Of a DNA stretch of 64,000 nucleotides, positions 8,339 through 16,771 are shown piece after piece. The stretch is from an uncultured Nitrospirota bacterium (lineage in GTDB: Bacteria; CG2-30-53-67), in the NCBI GenBank assembly GCA_947259355.1, contig CAMYMF010000009.1, forward strand, positions 19,727-83,726, read 5' to 3'. A program made the translations under genes and the position numbers. Under the pieces are notes generated by a model that worked only from the letters and a program-made list of their open reading frames with translations, made no database searches and was not told where the DNA came from. Numbering within the stretch: the stretch's first letter is position 1; every line of letters starts with the position of its first letter.

Positions 8339-9706
8339 ATGGAAGGTGCTTCAATGCAAGGGGGTACACCGGACGAAGAGCAGGGGCGTGCGAAAACTTT
8401 CACTGGCACTGAAGCGCAGGCCACGACAGGCGAAGGGCTCACGTCGGCAAAACTCTCGGCTTCGGACGTCCGGCAGATCTGTCTGGCGGCGGGTGCGGAC
8501 GATGCCGGGTTCGTGGAGATCGGACGCACATCTCTTTCGGTGGAGCGGCACGATATTCTCCGAGCCTATCCCAGGACGAAGACCCTGATTTCGCTCTGTC
8601 TGGCAGGGAATCGAGAAAGCCTTCAGAGCGCGTCTCTCTCCGTAGCCGACTGGGAGTTCGCCAGAACATCCGACCGGCTTGCTTCGGTCATGGAATGCGT
8701 GCTGCGGCGTCTGAACGCCCTGGGTGTCCGGGGGGTTGCCGTGCCGCCGACCTTTCCCATGGATATGGACCGCTGGCCGAGCAAACCCTGGGAGGTCAGT
8801 CACAAGCGGGTGGCCGAGGAAGCGGGGCTTGGACGGATGGGACTGCATCGAGTCGTCATACACCCCATCCTGGGAAACCATTTCCTTCTCGCGACCCTGC
8901 TGATCGACGCCGAAGTAGATGGGGTCGGGCAGCCCCTCGCCGAGTCGCCCTGCATTGATTGCAAGCTGTGTGCGGCCGTCTGTCCGGTCGGTGCCATCGG
9001 TCAGGACGGGGGTTTCGATTTCATGTCCTGCGCCATGCACAACTACCATGAGCTTTTCGGGGGGGTCCAGGAATGGGTGGAGGCGGTGGCCGCCTCCCAC
9101 AGCGCAAAAGGATACCGGCGCAGGTTCGGGGACAGCGAGACGTTGAGCCGGTGGCAGTCCCTGACGTATGGCCATGCCTATCGGTGCTCCTACTGCATGG
9201 CCGTTTGTCCTGCGGGGCAGGACACGGTTGCGGCTTATCGCCGGGACAAGAAGCAATACCTCCGGGAGGTCGTGAAACCGTTGCAGGGCAAAGAAGAGCC
9301 GGTTTATGTGATTCGGGGCTCGTCCGCGGAGAAGGCGGCACGCACAAACACCTGCAAAGACGTGCGCTTCGTTCGCAACACCATTCGTCCGAATTCGGTG
9401 GACACCTTTCTCGACGGCACCTCCCTTCTGTTCAATCCAGAGGCCGCCCGGGATGTCCGGCTGAAACTCAGTTTTGAATTCACCGGCGAGGAGAACCGCT
9501 TGGCCACCATTGATATCTCTGACCAACGGGTGCAGGTGCAGGCGGGAAAGACCAACGAAGCGGACCTTCACGTTCGTGTCGACTCGGCGACCTGGATCGG
9601 CATCGTCAACGAAGAGCTCTCCCCGCTGCGGGCGTTGCTCACCGGAAAGATGAAGTTGAAGGGAAACCCGGCGCATCTGAAGACGTTCAAGCGATGCCTG
9701 CTGTAA
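8339..9706 (+). CDS. Ferredoxin-like reductase with C-terminal SCP2-like domain
   Basis: 455 residues. Positions 40-300 resemble the epoxyqueuosine-reductase/reductive-dehalogenase Fe-S fold. A first [4Fe-4S] motif has Cys205, 208, 211 and 215 (CIDCKLCAAVCPVGAI). A second has Cys283, 286 and 290 (CSYCMAVCPAG) plus an additional Cys such as Cys231. Residues from about 365 form an SCP2 sterol-carrier-like domain. An AAGGAGG lies eight bases before the ATG. The first 40 residues look disordered. There is no Tat signal, so unlike respiratory dehalogenases it is cytosolic. No B12-binding residues are identifiable by eye. It is probably regulated by the MarR protein just upstream. The substrate is unknown; the SCP2 tail hints at a hydrophobic one. 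Confidence 0.5.
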   Translation: MEGASMQGGTPDEEQGRAKTFTGTEAQATTGEGLTSAKLSASDVRQICLAAGADDAGFVEIGRTSLSVERHDILRAYPRTKTLISLCLAGNRESLQSASLSVADWEFARTSDRLASVMECVLRRLNALGVRGVAVPPTFPMDMDRWPSKPWEVSHKRVAEEAGLGRMGLHRVVIHPILGNHFLLATLLIDAEVDGVGQPLAESPCIDCKLCAAVCPVGAIGQDGGFDFMSCAMHNYHELFGGVQEWVEAVAASHSAKGYRRRFGDSETLSRWQSLTYGHAYRCSYCMAVCPAGQDTVAAYRRDKKQYLREVVKPLQGKEEPVYVIRGSSAEKAARTNTCKDVRFVRNTIRPNSVDTFLDGTSLLFNPEAARDVRLKLSFEFTGEENRLATIDISDQRVQVQAGKTNEADLHVRVDSATWIGIVNEELSPLRALLTGKMKLKGNPAHLKTFKRCLL

Positions 9707-9764
9707 GTCTTATCCCGACCAGCCCTGCGTGGTGATTTCCCCTGTGCTGCGCATCGTTGTCACT

Positions 9765-9788
9765 ACGGGGCGACCCCGTCACGTTTTT
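9765..9788 (+). terminator. Possible terminator between convergent genes
   Basis: ACGGGG (9765-9770) can pair with CCCCGT (9774-9779) around a short loop, with a T5 run at 9784-9788. It would end the plus-strand Fe-S gene transcript, and it overlaps the 3' end of the convergent btuD. Confidence 0.5.
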
Positions 9789-10579
9789 AAAAAACGGAAC
9801 TTCTCTGGCACAGGCGTCACGCGCGGAATTCCCCCCAGGGGGTTCTCATCGACCATCAGATCGCAGCCGTAACACTCTTTCAGCCGCTGGTCGGTGAGGA
9901 CATCGCGGGGAAGCCCCACCTGGACCACCGACCCCTCCTTCATGAGGAGCAGACGGTCCGCATAGAGCGCGGCCAGGTTCAGATCGTGGGAGACCATAAC
10001 GACGGTGATCCGCTGCTCCCGTCGAAAGCGCTCCATGAGGTCCATGATGCGGGTCTGATGAGCCGGGTCGAGGGAGGCGGTTGGTTCGTCCAGAAGAATG
10101 ATCCTCGGTTGCTGGCAGATGGCTTTGGCGATGATCACCCGCTGGCGCTCGCCGCCGCTCAACTGATCCAGCCTTCGATGGGCCAGATGTTTTACGTCGG
10201 TGAAGGCCATGGCCTCCCGGGCGATCTCAAAGTCCCGCTCCTGTTCAATGCCGAGAAGTCCCAGATGCGGCGCCCGCCCCATGAGCACCGTATCGGCCAC
10301 CGTGAAGGGAAAGTGCACCGGGACCTGCTGAGGCACTACGGCCACCACCGACGACAGTGCCTTTCGGGAATAGGCGTGCAGAGGTTTCCCCAGGATCTCG
10401 ATCTCGCCCGAACCGGCTTTCACCAGCCCGGCCATAATGTTGAGCAGCGATGTCTTTCCGGCGCCGTTGGGCCCGATGAGGACAAAGAAATCACCCTCAT
10501 CGACGGTGATGGAGAGCTCCTGCAGTATCGGTTTTTCCCCGTAGCAGAGGCGGATTCCGCTGGCCGCGACGGCCTTCAT
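9779..10579 (-). CDS. btuD: Cobalamin ABC transporter ATP-binding protein
   Basis: 266 residues of the FecE/BtuD class: Walker A GPNGAGKTS (about 37-45), Q-loop VVPQQ, signature LSGGERQRV, Walker B IILLDEPTASLD and switch His in VSHDLNL. The start is the ATG at 10579, which overlaps the permease stop codon by four bases (ATGA). The open frame extends much further upstream, but that part overlaps the permease gene in another frame and is not coding. Substrate assignment to cobalamin rests on the operon with btuC and btuF and on the riboswitch-controlled btuB next to it; iron-siderophore transporters share the family. The C-terminal extension after 240 (GCDLMVDENPLGGIPRV) is longer than in E. 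coli BtuD. Confidence 0.5.
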   Translation of the reverse strand: MKAVAASGIRLCYGEKPILQELSITVDEGDFFVLIGPNGAGKTSLLNIMAGLVKAGSGEIEILGKPLHAYSRKALSSVVAVVPQQVPVHFPFTVADTVLMGRAPHLGLLGIEQERDFEIAREAMAFTDVKHLAHRRLDQLSGGERQRVIIAKAICQQPRIILLDEPTASLDPAHQTRIMDLMERFRREQRITVVMVSHDLNLAALYADRLLLMKEGSVVQVGLPRDVLTDQRLKECYGCDLMVDENPLGGIPRVTPVPEKFRFLKT

Positions 10580-11583
10580 CGTCTGGCCCTCCAGAGGAGA
10601 AAGACAAACAGCGGCGCGCCGACCATGGCCGTGATGATCCCCACCGGCATTTCGCCCTGGGAGGGGAGGATCCGTGCCATGAGGTCGCAGAGAATCAGGT
10701 AGGCGCCGCCGCCCAGGACGCAGGCCGGCACGAGGAGGCGGTGATCGGGTCCCAGAAGAAGCCGGAAGACGTGGGGAATGACGAGGCCCACAAATCCGAC
10801 GAGACCCGACTGGCAGACAACCACACTGACCATGAACGATGTGGTCACCAGGAGCGCCAGGGAAACTGTCTTGACACGAATGCCCATGGCGGCGGCACTT
10901 TCTCTTCCCATGAGAAGCAGATTCATGGGGTGGGCCAGCAGGAATATGACGAGAAAGCAGGGCGCCGCGAGCAAGAGAACGGGTAGTCGGTTGACACTGA
11001 CCGTCGACAAATCGCCCATGAGCCAGAAGAGAATCTGATGCGCCTGTGCGGACTGGGTCATGGAGATGAGAAACATGATGAGGGCGCCGCAAAAGGCATT
11101 CATCATGACGCCACCCAGAAGCAGAGAGTCGCGGCCCGGGCTGGAGATGCCTGAAGCGAGGAAAAGGACCACGGCCAGGACAATCATGCTGCCGCAAAAA
11201 GCGGAAAGGGCGATGCCCGGGAAGTATGAGAATCCGAGGAGCATGCCCGCAATCGCGCCGACAGCCGAGCCGCCCGAGATCCCCAGAATATAGGGCTCGG
11301 CCAGGGGATTTCGCAGCAGGGCCTGAAAGACCAGACCTCCCAGGGCGAGGGTCGCACCGACCATGGCCGCCAGGGCCACCCGGGGCAGACGGATCTGCCA
11401 GATGATGGTTGCGGCCACCGATTCGGTGTCCCCCCGTCCGGTAAGGATCGCCAAAGCTTCCAGAAGCCTTCTGCCGGAGGATCCCATGGAGACGCCGAAC
11501 AGTCCGCTTAGCACGAGCAGCCCACCAAGCAGGACGGAGAGCAGGAGCAGTCTCTTGAGCACGGGGCTGAACTCAGCGTCCAC
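10576..11583 (-). CDS. btuC: Cobalamin ABC transporter permease (FecCD family)
   Basis: 335 residues and about ten hydrophobic segments, the usual size of BtuC/FecD permeases. It has the family sequence RLPRVALAAMVGATLALGG near 70, then NPLAEPYILGISGGSAVG, and a cytoplasmic coupling region GFVGLVIPHVFRLLLG near 255. The start is a GTG at 11583, with GAGGA upstream, overlapping the btuF end by 11 bases. A longer frame upstream only overlaps btuF. Together with BtuD it should move cobalamin across the inner membrane. Confidence 0.5.
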   Translation of the reverse strand: MDAEFSPVLKRLLLLSVLLGGLLVLSGLFGVSMGSSGRRLLEALAILTGRGDTESVAATIIWQIRLPRVALAAMVGATLALGGLVFQALLRNPLAEPYILGISGGSAVGAIAGMLLGFSYFPGIALSAFCGSMIVLAVVLFLASGISSPGRDSLLLGGVMMNAFCGALIMFLISMTQSAQAHQILFWLMGDLSTVSVNRLPVLLLAAPCFLVIFLLAHPMNLLLMGRESAAAMGIRVKTVSLALLVTTSFMVSVVVCQSGLVGFVGLVIPHVFRLLLGPDHRLLVPACVLGGGAYLILCDLMARILPSQGEMPVGIITAMVGAPLFVFLLWRARR

Positions 11584-12532
11584 TGCTTTCCTCGCTGCGG
11601 GCGGTGACTTTCGGATGGATGATTTCCAGCAGGGCCTCCAGTCCGTCGACGAGTCTGGATGTGGGCCGATCAAATAGATTGGCGTCCACCACGTAGACCC
11701 GCCCCATTTGCACCGACGGCAAGTGACGCCAACGCTCCCATTCGGACTTGAGACTTTCCGGAGAGTGTCCCCCTGCCATGGAACTGATGATGGTAATGTC
11801 GGGCTGCAGATGCAGAATCTCCTCCCAGCTGAGTCGGGGATAGGGCACCGCGCCCGCCGTCAAGTTGACGCCGCCGGCCATCTGGATCAGCTCGTGGATG
11901 AAGGTGTTTGTCCCGACGGAGATGACAGGGGTGGCGTCGATCTGAAAGAAAACCTTGGGTCGTTCGGTGGTTTGCGCGACCCGGTCCCGGACACGGTCGA
12001 TGCGACGCTGCATGTCGCGAACCAGAACCTGCGCTTTTTCCCGGGCGCCCAGTACGTCGCCGATGCCTGTCACCGAATCCATGATGCCCTGCAAGTTCCG
12101 CGGGTCTACGACGTAGATCGATATCCCGAGCTGCTCGATCTTCTCTGCCACGTGTCTGGGATTGCCATCCCGGATGGCCAGGCAGAGATCGGGCTGCAGG
12201 GCCACGATTTTTTCCACGTCGGGCCGGATGTAAGAGCCGACCCGGGGCAGGGCGCGCGCCGCCTCCGGGTAGTTGCTGAATTGCGTAACTCCCTTCAGGC
12301 GCGAAGCTTCTTCCAGGGCATAGACCATTTCCGTCAGACTGGGCGCCAGGGCGATCACTCTCTGGGGATTGTCCGGAACCTGGACCTGACGGCCCGTCTG
12401 ATCGACGACGAGTCGCGCGGTCTCCGCTGCGGAGGCAAGGAGAAAAAAGGCGAGCAGAAGGAACAAAGACACCCGGCTCGAGCGTCCAATGGCCGAAAGC
12501 GTTCCTTGTGTGCTCGGTCGCTGTGAGGCCAT
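11573..12532 (-). CDS. btuF: Cobalamin periplasmic binding protein
   Basis: 319 residues with an N-terminal signal sequence (hydrophobic VSLFLLLAFFLLASA at about 24-38), followed by the class III binding-protein fold. QRVIALAPSLTEMVYALE is the typical BtuF entry, and GSYIRPDVEKIVALQPDL the conserved second motif. The ATG at 12532 is favoured by AAGGAG 11 bases upstream and by the signal peptide; a longer frame back to 12715 is unlikely to be translated. It is first gene of the btuF-btuC-btuD operon, which is closely overlapped throughout. It could in principle bind an iron chelate, but the B12 context makes cobalamin likely. Confidence 0.5.
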   Translation of the reverse strand: MASQRPSTQGTLSAIGRSSRVSLFLLLAFFLLASAAETARLVVDQTGRQVQVPDNPQRVIALAPSLTEMVYALEEASRLKGVTQFSNYPEAARALPRVGSYIRPDVEKIVALQPDLCLAIRDGNPRHVAEKIEQLGISIYVVDPRNLQGIMDSVTGIGDVLGAREKAQVLVRDMQRRIDRVRDRVAQTTERPKVFFQIDATPVISVGTNTFIHELIQMAGGVNLTAGAVPYPRLSWEEILHLQPDITIISSMAGGHSPESLKSEWERWRHLPSVQMGRVYVVDANLFDRPTSRLVDGLEALLEIIHPKVTARSEESSGR

Positions 12533-12924
12533 AGGGACTCTTGCTCCTTGCTTGATCAGACTCACCATGTCAGGCATACCAAGGACCCCTCCCCGGAGCC
12601 GGAATCGGTGTCGCAGCAAGTCCGATAAGCTCCTGTGAAGGCATAACACCGGGCCACGTCGAATTAGAACCCGGACCGGCATGCCCACTTCTTCCTTTTC
12701 GCGCCGTGCCGCCACAATTCAAGAATGTCATTCAAGAACGGCTGAGTCCGGTGTACCTCTACACCGGGACAGATGAGCAGCCGCTCAAAGATTGACGCAG
12801 CATACCTTCCACGCTGCCTGGAAGTGCATTGGTGCTAAAGGGGCACGGACATCTTCGATCATCTTCGCCAGCGAAAGCCCTCCCAGCCGTCAGAGAGCGA
12901 ACCAGGGAGAAATGACACCTCCCT
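12533..12924. other. Intergenic region between btuB and btuF
   Basis: 392 bases between two minus-strand genes. I see no second riboswitch aptamer (no B12 box) and no convincing gene. btuFCD could be reached by read-through from btuB or have its own promoter here. Confidence 0.5.
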
Positions 12925-14919
12925 CTAAAAGTTGGCAGATACTCCCACGAGAAAGTTGATTTTGGGTGACGGCAAAAAACCCTCCTCGATAATTGGAAAG
13001 CCGCCGAGCGCGCCGTATTCCGAGTATTCGTCGTTCGTAATGTTGTTGATTTCCACGAATGTCGAGAGATGCTTCAACGTGTATCTGAACTTGGCGTTGA
13101 CAACGAGGTAGTCTTCCTGATCGTCAAAGGCATTGGCGAAGTCACTGATGAAAGGACGTTTTCCCACGTAGACACCGCTGAGAGTCATGACCACGCCCCG
13201 CCCGAGATCAACCATGGAGCTCAGGGATGCCCTGTGCCGCGGGACGTTGGGGATTTCGTTGTTCTTCCACACCCCGCCTTCTATATCCGCATCGGTGAAC
13301 GTGTAGCTTCCACTCAGACGGAGGCGCTCAAAGGCCTTGGTAAGCGACACTTCCACCCCGTCCCGTCTTGTCTTCGCTGTGAGGTTCTCATTGGCAAATG
13401 TGCTCGGGTTGAAGAAGATCTCGTCGGTTGTGTCGATGCGAAAGACGTTGATGTTGCCATAGAGCGTGTCCGTGAAGTGGACCTTGAGGCCCGTTTCATA
13501 ATTGTCCGACTTTTGGGGGGCCAGAGTTGTATCGACGGTGTTCGTGAAAAAGCTGAAGAGCTCATCGAGCACGGGATAGCGGAACGAACGAGAAAAGCTG
13601 AAGTATGCGTGCGACTTGTTCTGAAAGGTATAAGAGATCCCGGCCGTAAAGAGATCTTCATCCAGGGTCGTCTTATCAGGCGTGCCTGGCTCAAAGGTGA
13701 ATTCCGCCTTGTCGTGACGGTATCCTGCGGACAGCGACAGGTTCTTGCCCAAAGTGATGTCATCGTGGAGATAGTACCCGTGCGTTTCTTTTCCCAACTC
13801 AAAGACACCCTGCGAAAGGAATCCGAAAAAGAGTGAGGTGTTGGTGATATCCTCTTCAGCATCTACATAATCAAACCCTGCGGTGAGCCGGTTTTTCAAT
13901 CCCGCAACATTCTCCCGAAAGACGAGTTGGGGCGATAGGGCTACCGTTTTGATTTCGGTGTCCCCCGTGAAATTTCCACCCGAAAAGGTAGCAAACGAGA
14001 GAAAGTCCCTCTTTCTGAACGAGACATCCATGTTGAACAGGCTGTCGTTCCAGAAAGAAACCTCCGTGCCTCCCTTCACATAGTAGTCTTCCGTCTCGGA
14101 GAAATCCTCCGGATTCAAGGAATCCCTCCTGGAGGCCCCCGATGCGAAATCGCTTTTCTTGATTGCACCGGGCAGGCCGGTTTCGTCTTTATGATAGTCC
14201 CCGCTCAAATGGAACCGTATCGTGTCACTCGCATAGTAGCTGAAATTTGCGCCAAGATCTTTGGGATCCGTTTCGCTGTTGTCTCGGTACCCGTCTGAGT
14301 CTAGATAACTTCCGGAGAACGCATAAGAGAGATTTTCGACCGAGCCACTGAGGTGGGCCTTGGTTCGGAATGTTTCGTAGCTTCCCCCTGCGATTTCCGC
14401 GCCTGCCTTGAACACGTCGCCTTCCTTGGTGATAATATTGATCACACCGCCTGATGCATTGTCTCCGTAAAGCACACTGCCCCTGCCACCGCGGATGATT
14501 TCGACCCGCTTGACCCTGTCCAGTGCAATGAGGGTCCAGTCTGTGCCGCTTAAGTCTGGTTGATTGATCCGGCGTCCATCCACGAGGACCAACGTGTTGA
14601 GTCCTGCGGTTTCGCCGAAGCCTCGAACATCGACGGTGAAGTTTCGGCCATTGCCTGTAATATCGTTCACCTGGATTCCCGGCTGCGTTCTTAAGAGATC
14701 GGGGACGCTTCTCGCCGTGGAATTTCTGATATCCTCCTCCGTAATAACAGACACATGGGCTGGGACAGAAGATACCTCTTCCGCATACCGGGTGGCCGTG
14801 ACAACAACCTCGTCCATCTTCACCGGTGGGATCTGCTGCTTCCCCTCCTCTGCGGACGCGCCGGAGGCTGGCCCAAACAATAAGACAGCAAACAGTGCTG
14901 AAATGGCCGACCGATTCAT
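12925..14919 (-). CDS. btuB: TonB-dependent cobalamin receptor
   Basis: 664 residues. The signal peptide is MNRSAISALFAVLLFGPASGASA, followed by a TonB-box-like MDEVVVTATR. The plug domain includes SVPDLLRTQPGIQVND, VDVRGFGE and VEIIRGGRGSVLYGDNASGG. A 22-strand-type barrel ends in the expected aromatic C-terminus (GVSANF). It is preceded by a cobalamin riboswitch and terminator on the same strand, the classical control of btuB, which supports corrinoid as substrate. The ATG at 14919 has GGGGGAA upstream; an ATG at 14934 is equally possible. It transports corrinoid into the periplasm for BtuF-BtuCD downstream. Confidence 0.5.
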   Translation of the reverse strand: MNRSAISALFAVLLFGPASGASAEEGKQQIPPVKMDEVVVTATRYAEEVSSVPAHVSVITEEDIRNSTARSVPDLLRTQPGIQVNDITGNGRNFTVDVRGFGETAGLNTLVLVDGRRINQPDLSGTDWTLIALDRVKRVEIIRGGRGSVLYGDNASGGVINIITKEGDVFKAGAEIAGGSYETFRTKAHLSGSVENLSYAFSGSYLDSDGYRDNSETDPKDLGANFSYYASDTIRFHLSGDYHKDETGLPGAIKKSDFASGASRRDSLNPEDFSETEDYYVKGGTEVSFWNDSLFNMDVSFRKRDFLSFATFSGGNFTGDTEIKTVALSPQLVFRENVAGLKNRLTAGFDYVDAEEDITNTSLFFGFLSQGVFELGKETHGYYLHDDITLGKNLSLSAGYRHDKAEFTFEPGTPDKTTLDEDLFTAGISYTFQNKSHAYFSFSRSFRYPVLDELFSFFTNTVDTTLAPQKSDNYETGLKVHFTDTLYGNINVFRIDTTDEIFFNPSTFANENLTAKTRRDGVEVSLTKAFERLRLSGSYTFTDADIEGGVWKNNEIPNVPRHRASLSSMVDLGRGVVMTLSGVYVGKRPFISDFANAFDDQEDYLVVNAKFRYTLKHLSTFVEINNITNDEYSEYGALGGFPIIEEGFLPSPKINFLVGVSANF

Positions 14920-14993
14920 GTTTTGTTCCCCCATGGACAGAGACCGGACATGGCAAACAGTCATCCCAATCCGGTCTGTATGAGGGGTCTGGA

Positions 14994-15031
14994 GAAAAAA
15001 ATCCCCGGACCCATGTAAATGATCCGGGGAT
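14994..15031 (-). terminator. Rho-independent terminator in the btuB leader
   Basis: On the minus strand ATCCCCGGA pairs with TCCGGGGAT and is followed by a run of Ts. It stands between the aptamer and btuB, so it is the expression platform of the riboswitch. Its stem matches that of the terminator at 1037-1075. Confidence 0.5.
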
Positions 15032-15094
15032 GTCCCTTTTTTATCCTCAGACTCGTGCGGCAAACCTCAACCCTCGAAGGTTTTGCCTCTCGTT

Positions 15095-15260
15095 CCCAGG
15101 CAGGTCTTCTGACTCTCGGATCGTCCTACTGACCGTGCCTTCCCGTCTCACTCAGTGAAACAGTGGCCTGTTCCGGTGTTCGTCCCCGATCACAGCGGCG
15201 GGCCCGTCCCCGTTTCTACGGGGTTCCCTATTAAGCTCATGAGAGCGCCTGAGACTATGG
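15095..15260 (-). promoter_or_regulatory. Cobalamin riboswitch of btuB
   Basis: On the minus strand the segment reads from GGGAACCCCGTAGAAACGGG through the core GCCCGCCGCTGTGATCGG to the B12 box GTCAGAAGACCTGCC near 15100-15115. Core and box are practically the same as in the plus-strand switch at 731-897. It controls btuB through the terminator at 14994-15031. Confidence 0.5.
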
Positions 15261-15580
15261 CCCCTATATAAGCGGAATCCCTTGAAAAAGTCAAGTAAGA
15301 ATAACTCGCAAGAGCCCTGTCTCTCCGTGAACAACGGATCGGGTCGGAATCCGGGCTCAATTGGACCTTTCCTGTCATCAGGCGCTTGACAGTATGGTTT
15401 GTGGGAGTGGGAAAAAACCCAAGTTTCCCGACAAATTTCATTTGTCCAAACGGTTTCGGGTCCAGACTTCTCCAAAGTTGCAGGCACCTGTATGTTCCAT
15501 AATCGAATATGGAGAACCAAGAGGGAGTCTTCCCAATGAAGCTACTGGTGTCTGCCAAGATCACCGTATTGGATGGTGAT
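15261..15580. other. Intergenic region
   Basis: About 320 bases between the riboswitch (minus) and the AhpD-like gene's promoter (plus). The btuB promoter should lie in the left part. No gene is supported here. Confidence 0.5.
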
Positions 15581-15609
15581 TTGACAGTCAGCCTCCCTGG
15601 TTCTATTTT
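15581..15609 (+). promoter_or_regulatory. Sigma-70-type promoter of the AhpD-like gene
   Basis: TTGACA (15581-15586) and TATTTT (15604-15609) with a 17-base spacer, about 75 bases upstream of the ATG at 15683. GGGGGAAGG just before that ATG serves as ribosome binding site. Confidence 0.5.
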
Positions 15610-15682
15610 TATATTGTGAGCCGGTTGAGAGACAGATCCGGTTCGCGGGAAGATTCGTAGGCACACATGGGGGGAAGGCGTC

Positions 15683-16213
15683 ATGGCGAGAATTCATCCA
15701 CCGGATGCGAAGAGCATCACAGAGAACACCGCAGGGATACTGAAGGAAATTGAAGGAGCATTTGGCCGGGTACCAAACTTGTTTAAAACCTATGCTCATC
15801 ATCCGCCCCTTTTGGAGGCCAATTGGAATAAGGTCAAGGCGCTGATGATGGAGGGGAGGCTGAGCCGAAAAATGAAGGAGGCCATCGCCGTTCTGGTCTC
15901 GGAGGACAACCGCTGCCGGTACTGTGTTTCCGCGCATAGTGCGGCTTTGCAATCAATCGGTGTTTCAGACGAAGAAATCAAAAAGATTCTGGACGATGTC
16001 GGTCAGACAACATTCAGTCCCAAAGAACAAGCCCTGATTCATTTTGCACGAAGGGCCAATCGTGAACCTTTGAATGTGTCAGACAGTGATTTTGCATCGC
16101 TTCGTCAGCTGGGAGCGGACGACGCGGAAATCGTAGAAGCCTTGGGGGTCATGGAGATTTTCACTGCGTTCAACAAATTTCTCGATTCCCTTCAGGTTGA
16201 CGTTGATTTTTGA
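15683..16213 (+). CDS. AhpD-like carboxymuconolactone-decarboxylase-family protein (peroxidase-related)
   Basis: 176 residues, all-alpha. It has the redox motif of AhpD-like peroxidase-related proteins in CRYCVSAH (Cys about 74 and 77, His 81), preceded by a Glu/Asp-rich helix and followed by LQSIGVSDEEI. Such proteins act as alkylhydroperoxidases, or the fold is used without known reaction. Family length matches. The gene has its own consensus promoter and strong ribosome binding site, so it is probably a single-gene unit. Its B12/methyltransferase surroundings suggest defence of oxygen-sensitive corrinoid enzymes, which is inference. Confidence 0.5.
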   Translation: MARIHPPDAKSITENTAGILKEIEGAFGRVPNLFKTYAHHPPLLEANWNKVKALMMEGRLSRKMKEAIAVLVSEDNRCRYCVSAHSAALQSIGVSDEEIKKILDDVGQTTFSPKEQALIHFARRANREPLNVSDSDFASLRQLGADDAEIVEALGVMEIFTAFNKFLDSLQVDVDF

Positions 16214-16534
16214 TAGACCAGAGCCAAACGCGGTCTCAGGGTTTCTTAGATCGCAGCCCATGAGCCGGTCCGGAAGCGAGGAAACAGTTCACGGAAGCCC
16301 TCTGCATTTGCTCTCTGGAGGCAGCATCCGCCAGGAGGGCGATGGTGCCTTGGCTGAGTTCAACCGGCATTGAAAGCGGTGGCCTCGGCTTTGCGGACAC
16401 CCGGCATGAACGATATTCAGCGTTTCTATGATGAAAGACGCCTACGGGGAAGAAGGCGCAAGAATCTTCAAGAAAGTTTACGGGATCGGATGCAGGAATA
16501 TCGCCGTTGAGGCAGGTTTGGGAGGGTCGTTTGT
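16214..16534 (+). other. Intergenic stretch with small open frames
   Basis: About 320 bases. Two short overlapping plus-strand frames begin at ATG 16407 (about 34 codons, very basic) and ATG 16429 (about 40 codons, including DAYGEEGARIFKKVYGIG). The second runs into the next gene in another frame. Neither has a good ribosome binding site; they may be remnants of a gene fragment. Nothing else is evident. Confidence 0.5.
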
Positions 16535-16771
16535 ATGCAGCTTACGATAGAGTATTGCAACACCTGCAATTACCGGCCCATGGCGGCCAGTCTGGCCATG
16601 CTTGTCAAGAGAGAAACCGGACTGGATGCCCTGCTGTCGGGATCCAGAAACACAGGTGCCTTCGAAGTTCGTCTGGATGAAGAGCTCATCTTTTCCAAAT
16701 TGGAGACCAACGCCTTTCCCGAGCAGGGGGAGATCGTAAGAGCTCTCAAAGAAAGGATACGAAAAGAATGA
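16535..16771 (+). CDS. SelW/Rdx-family thioredoxin-like protein
   Basis: 78 residues matching the bacterial SelT/SelW/SelH-related (Rdx) family. IEYCNTCNYRPMAASLA holds the CxxC redox centre (Cys8, Cys11), and GAFEVRLDEELIFSKLET is the family's second conserved block. Many homologues use selenocysteine at the second position; here both are Cys. The stop overlaps the start of the following methyltransferase by four bases (ATGA), so the two are translated together. A redox partner role for the methyltransferase or its thiol acceptor is inference. Confidence 0.5.
   Translation: MQLTIEYCNTCNYRPMAASLAMLVKRETGLDALLSGSRNTGAFEVRLDEELIFSKLETNAFPEQGEIVRALKERIRKE

Noticed and set aside
10580..11197. 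Upstream extension of the btuD frame
   Set aside because: The extra sequence overlaps btuC in another frame and is not protein-like; ATGA overlap at 10576-10579 marks the real start.
15190..15684. Minus-strand open frame upstream of btuB
   Set aside because: It runs across the riboswitch region, has no ribosome binding site and no protein-like sequence.
16535..16771. Selenocysteine in the SelW-like protein
   Set aside because: The redox motif is CxxC with ordinary Cys codons; there is no in-frame TGA at that position.
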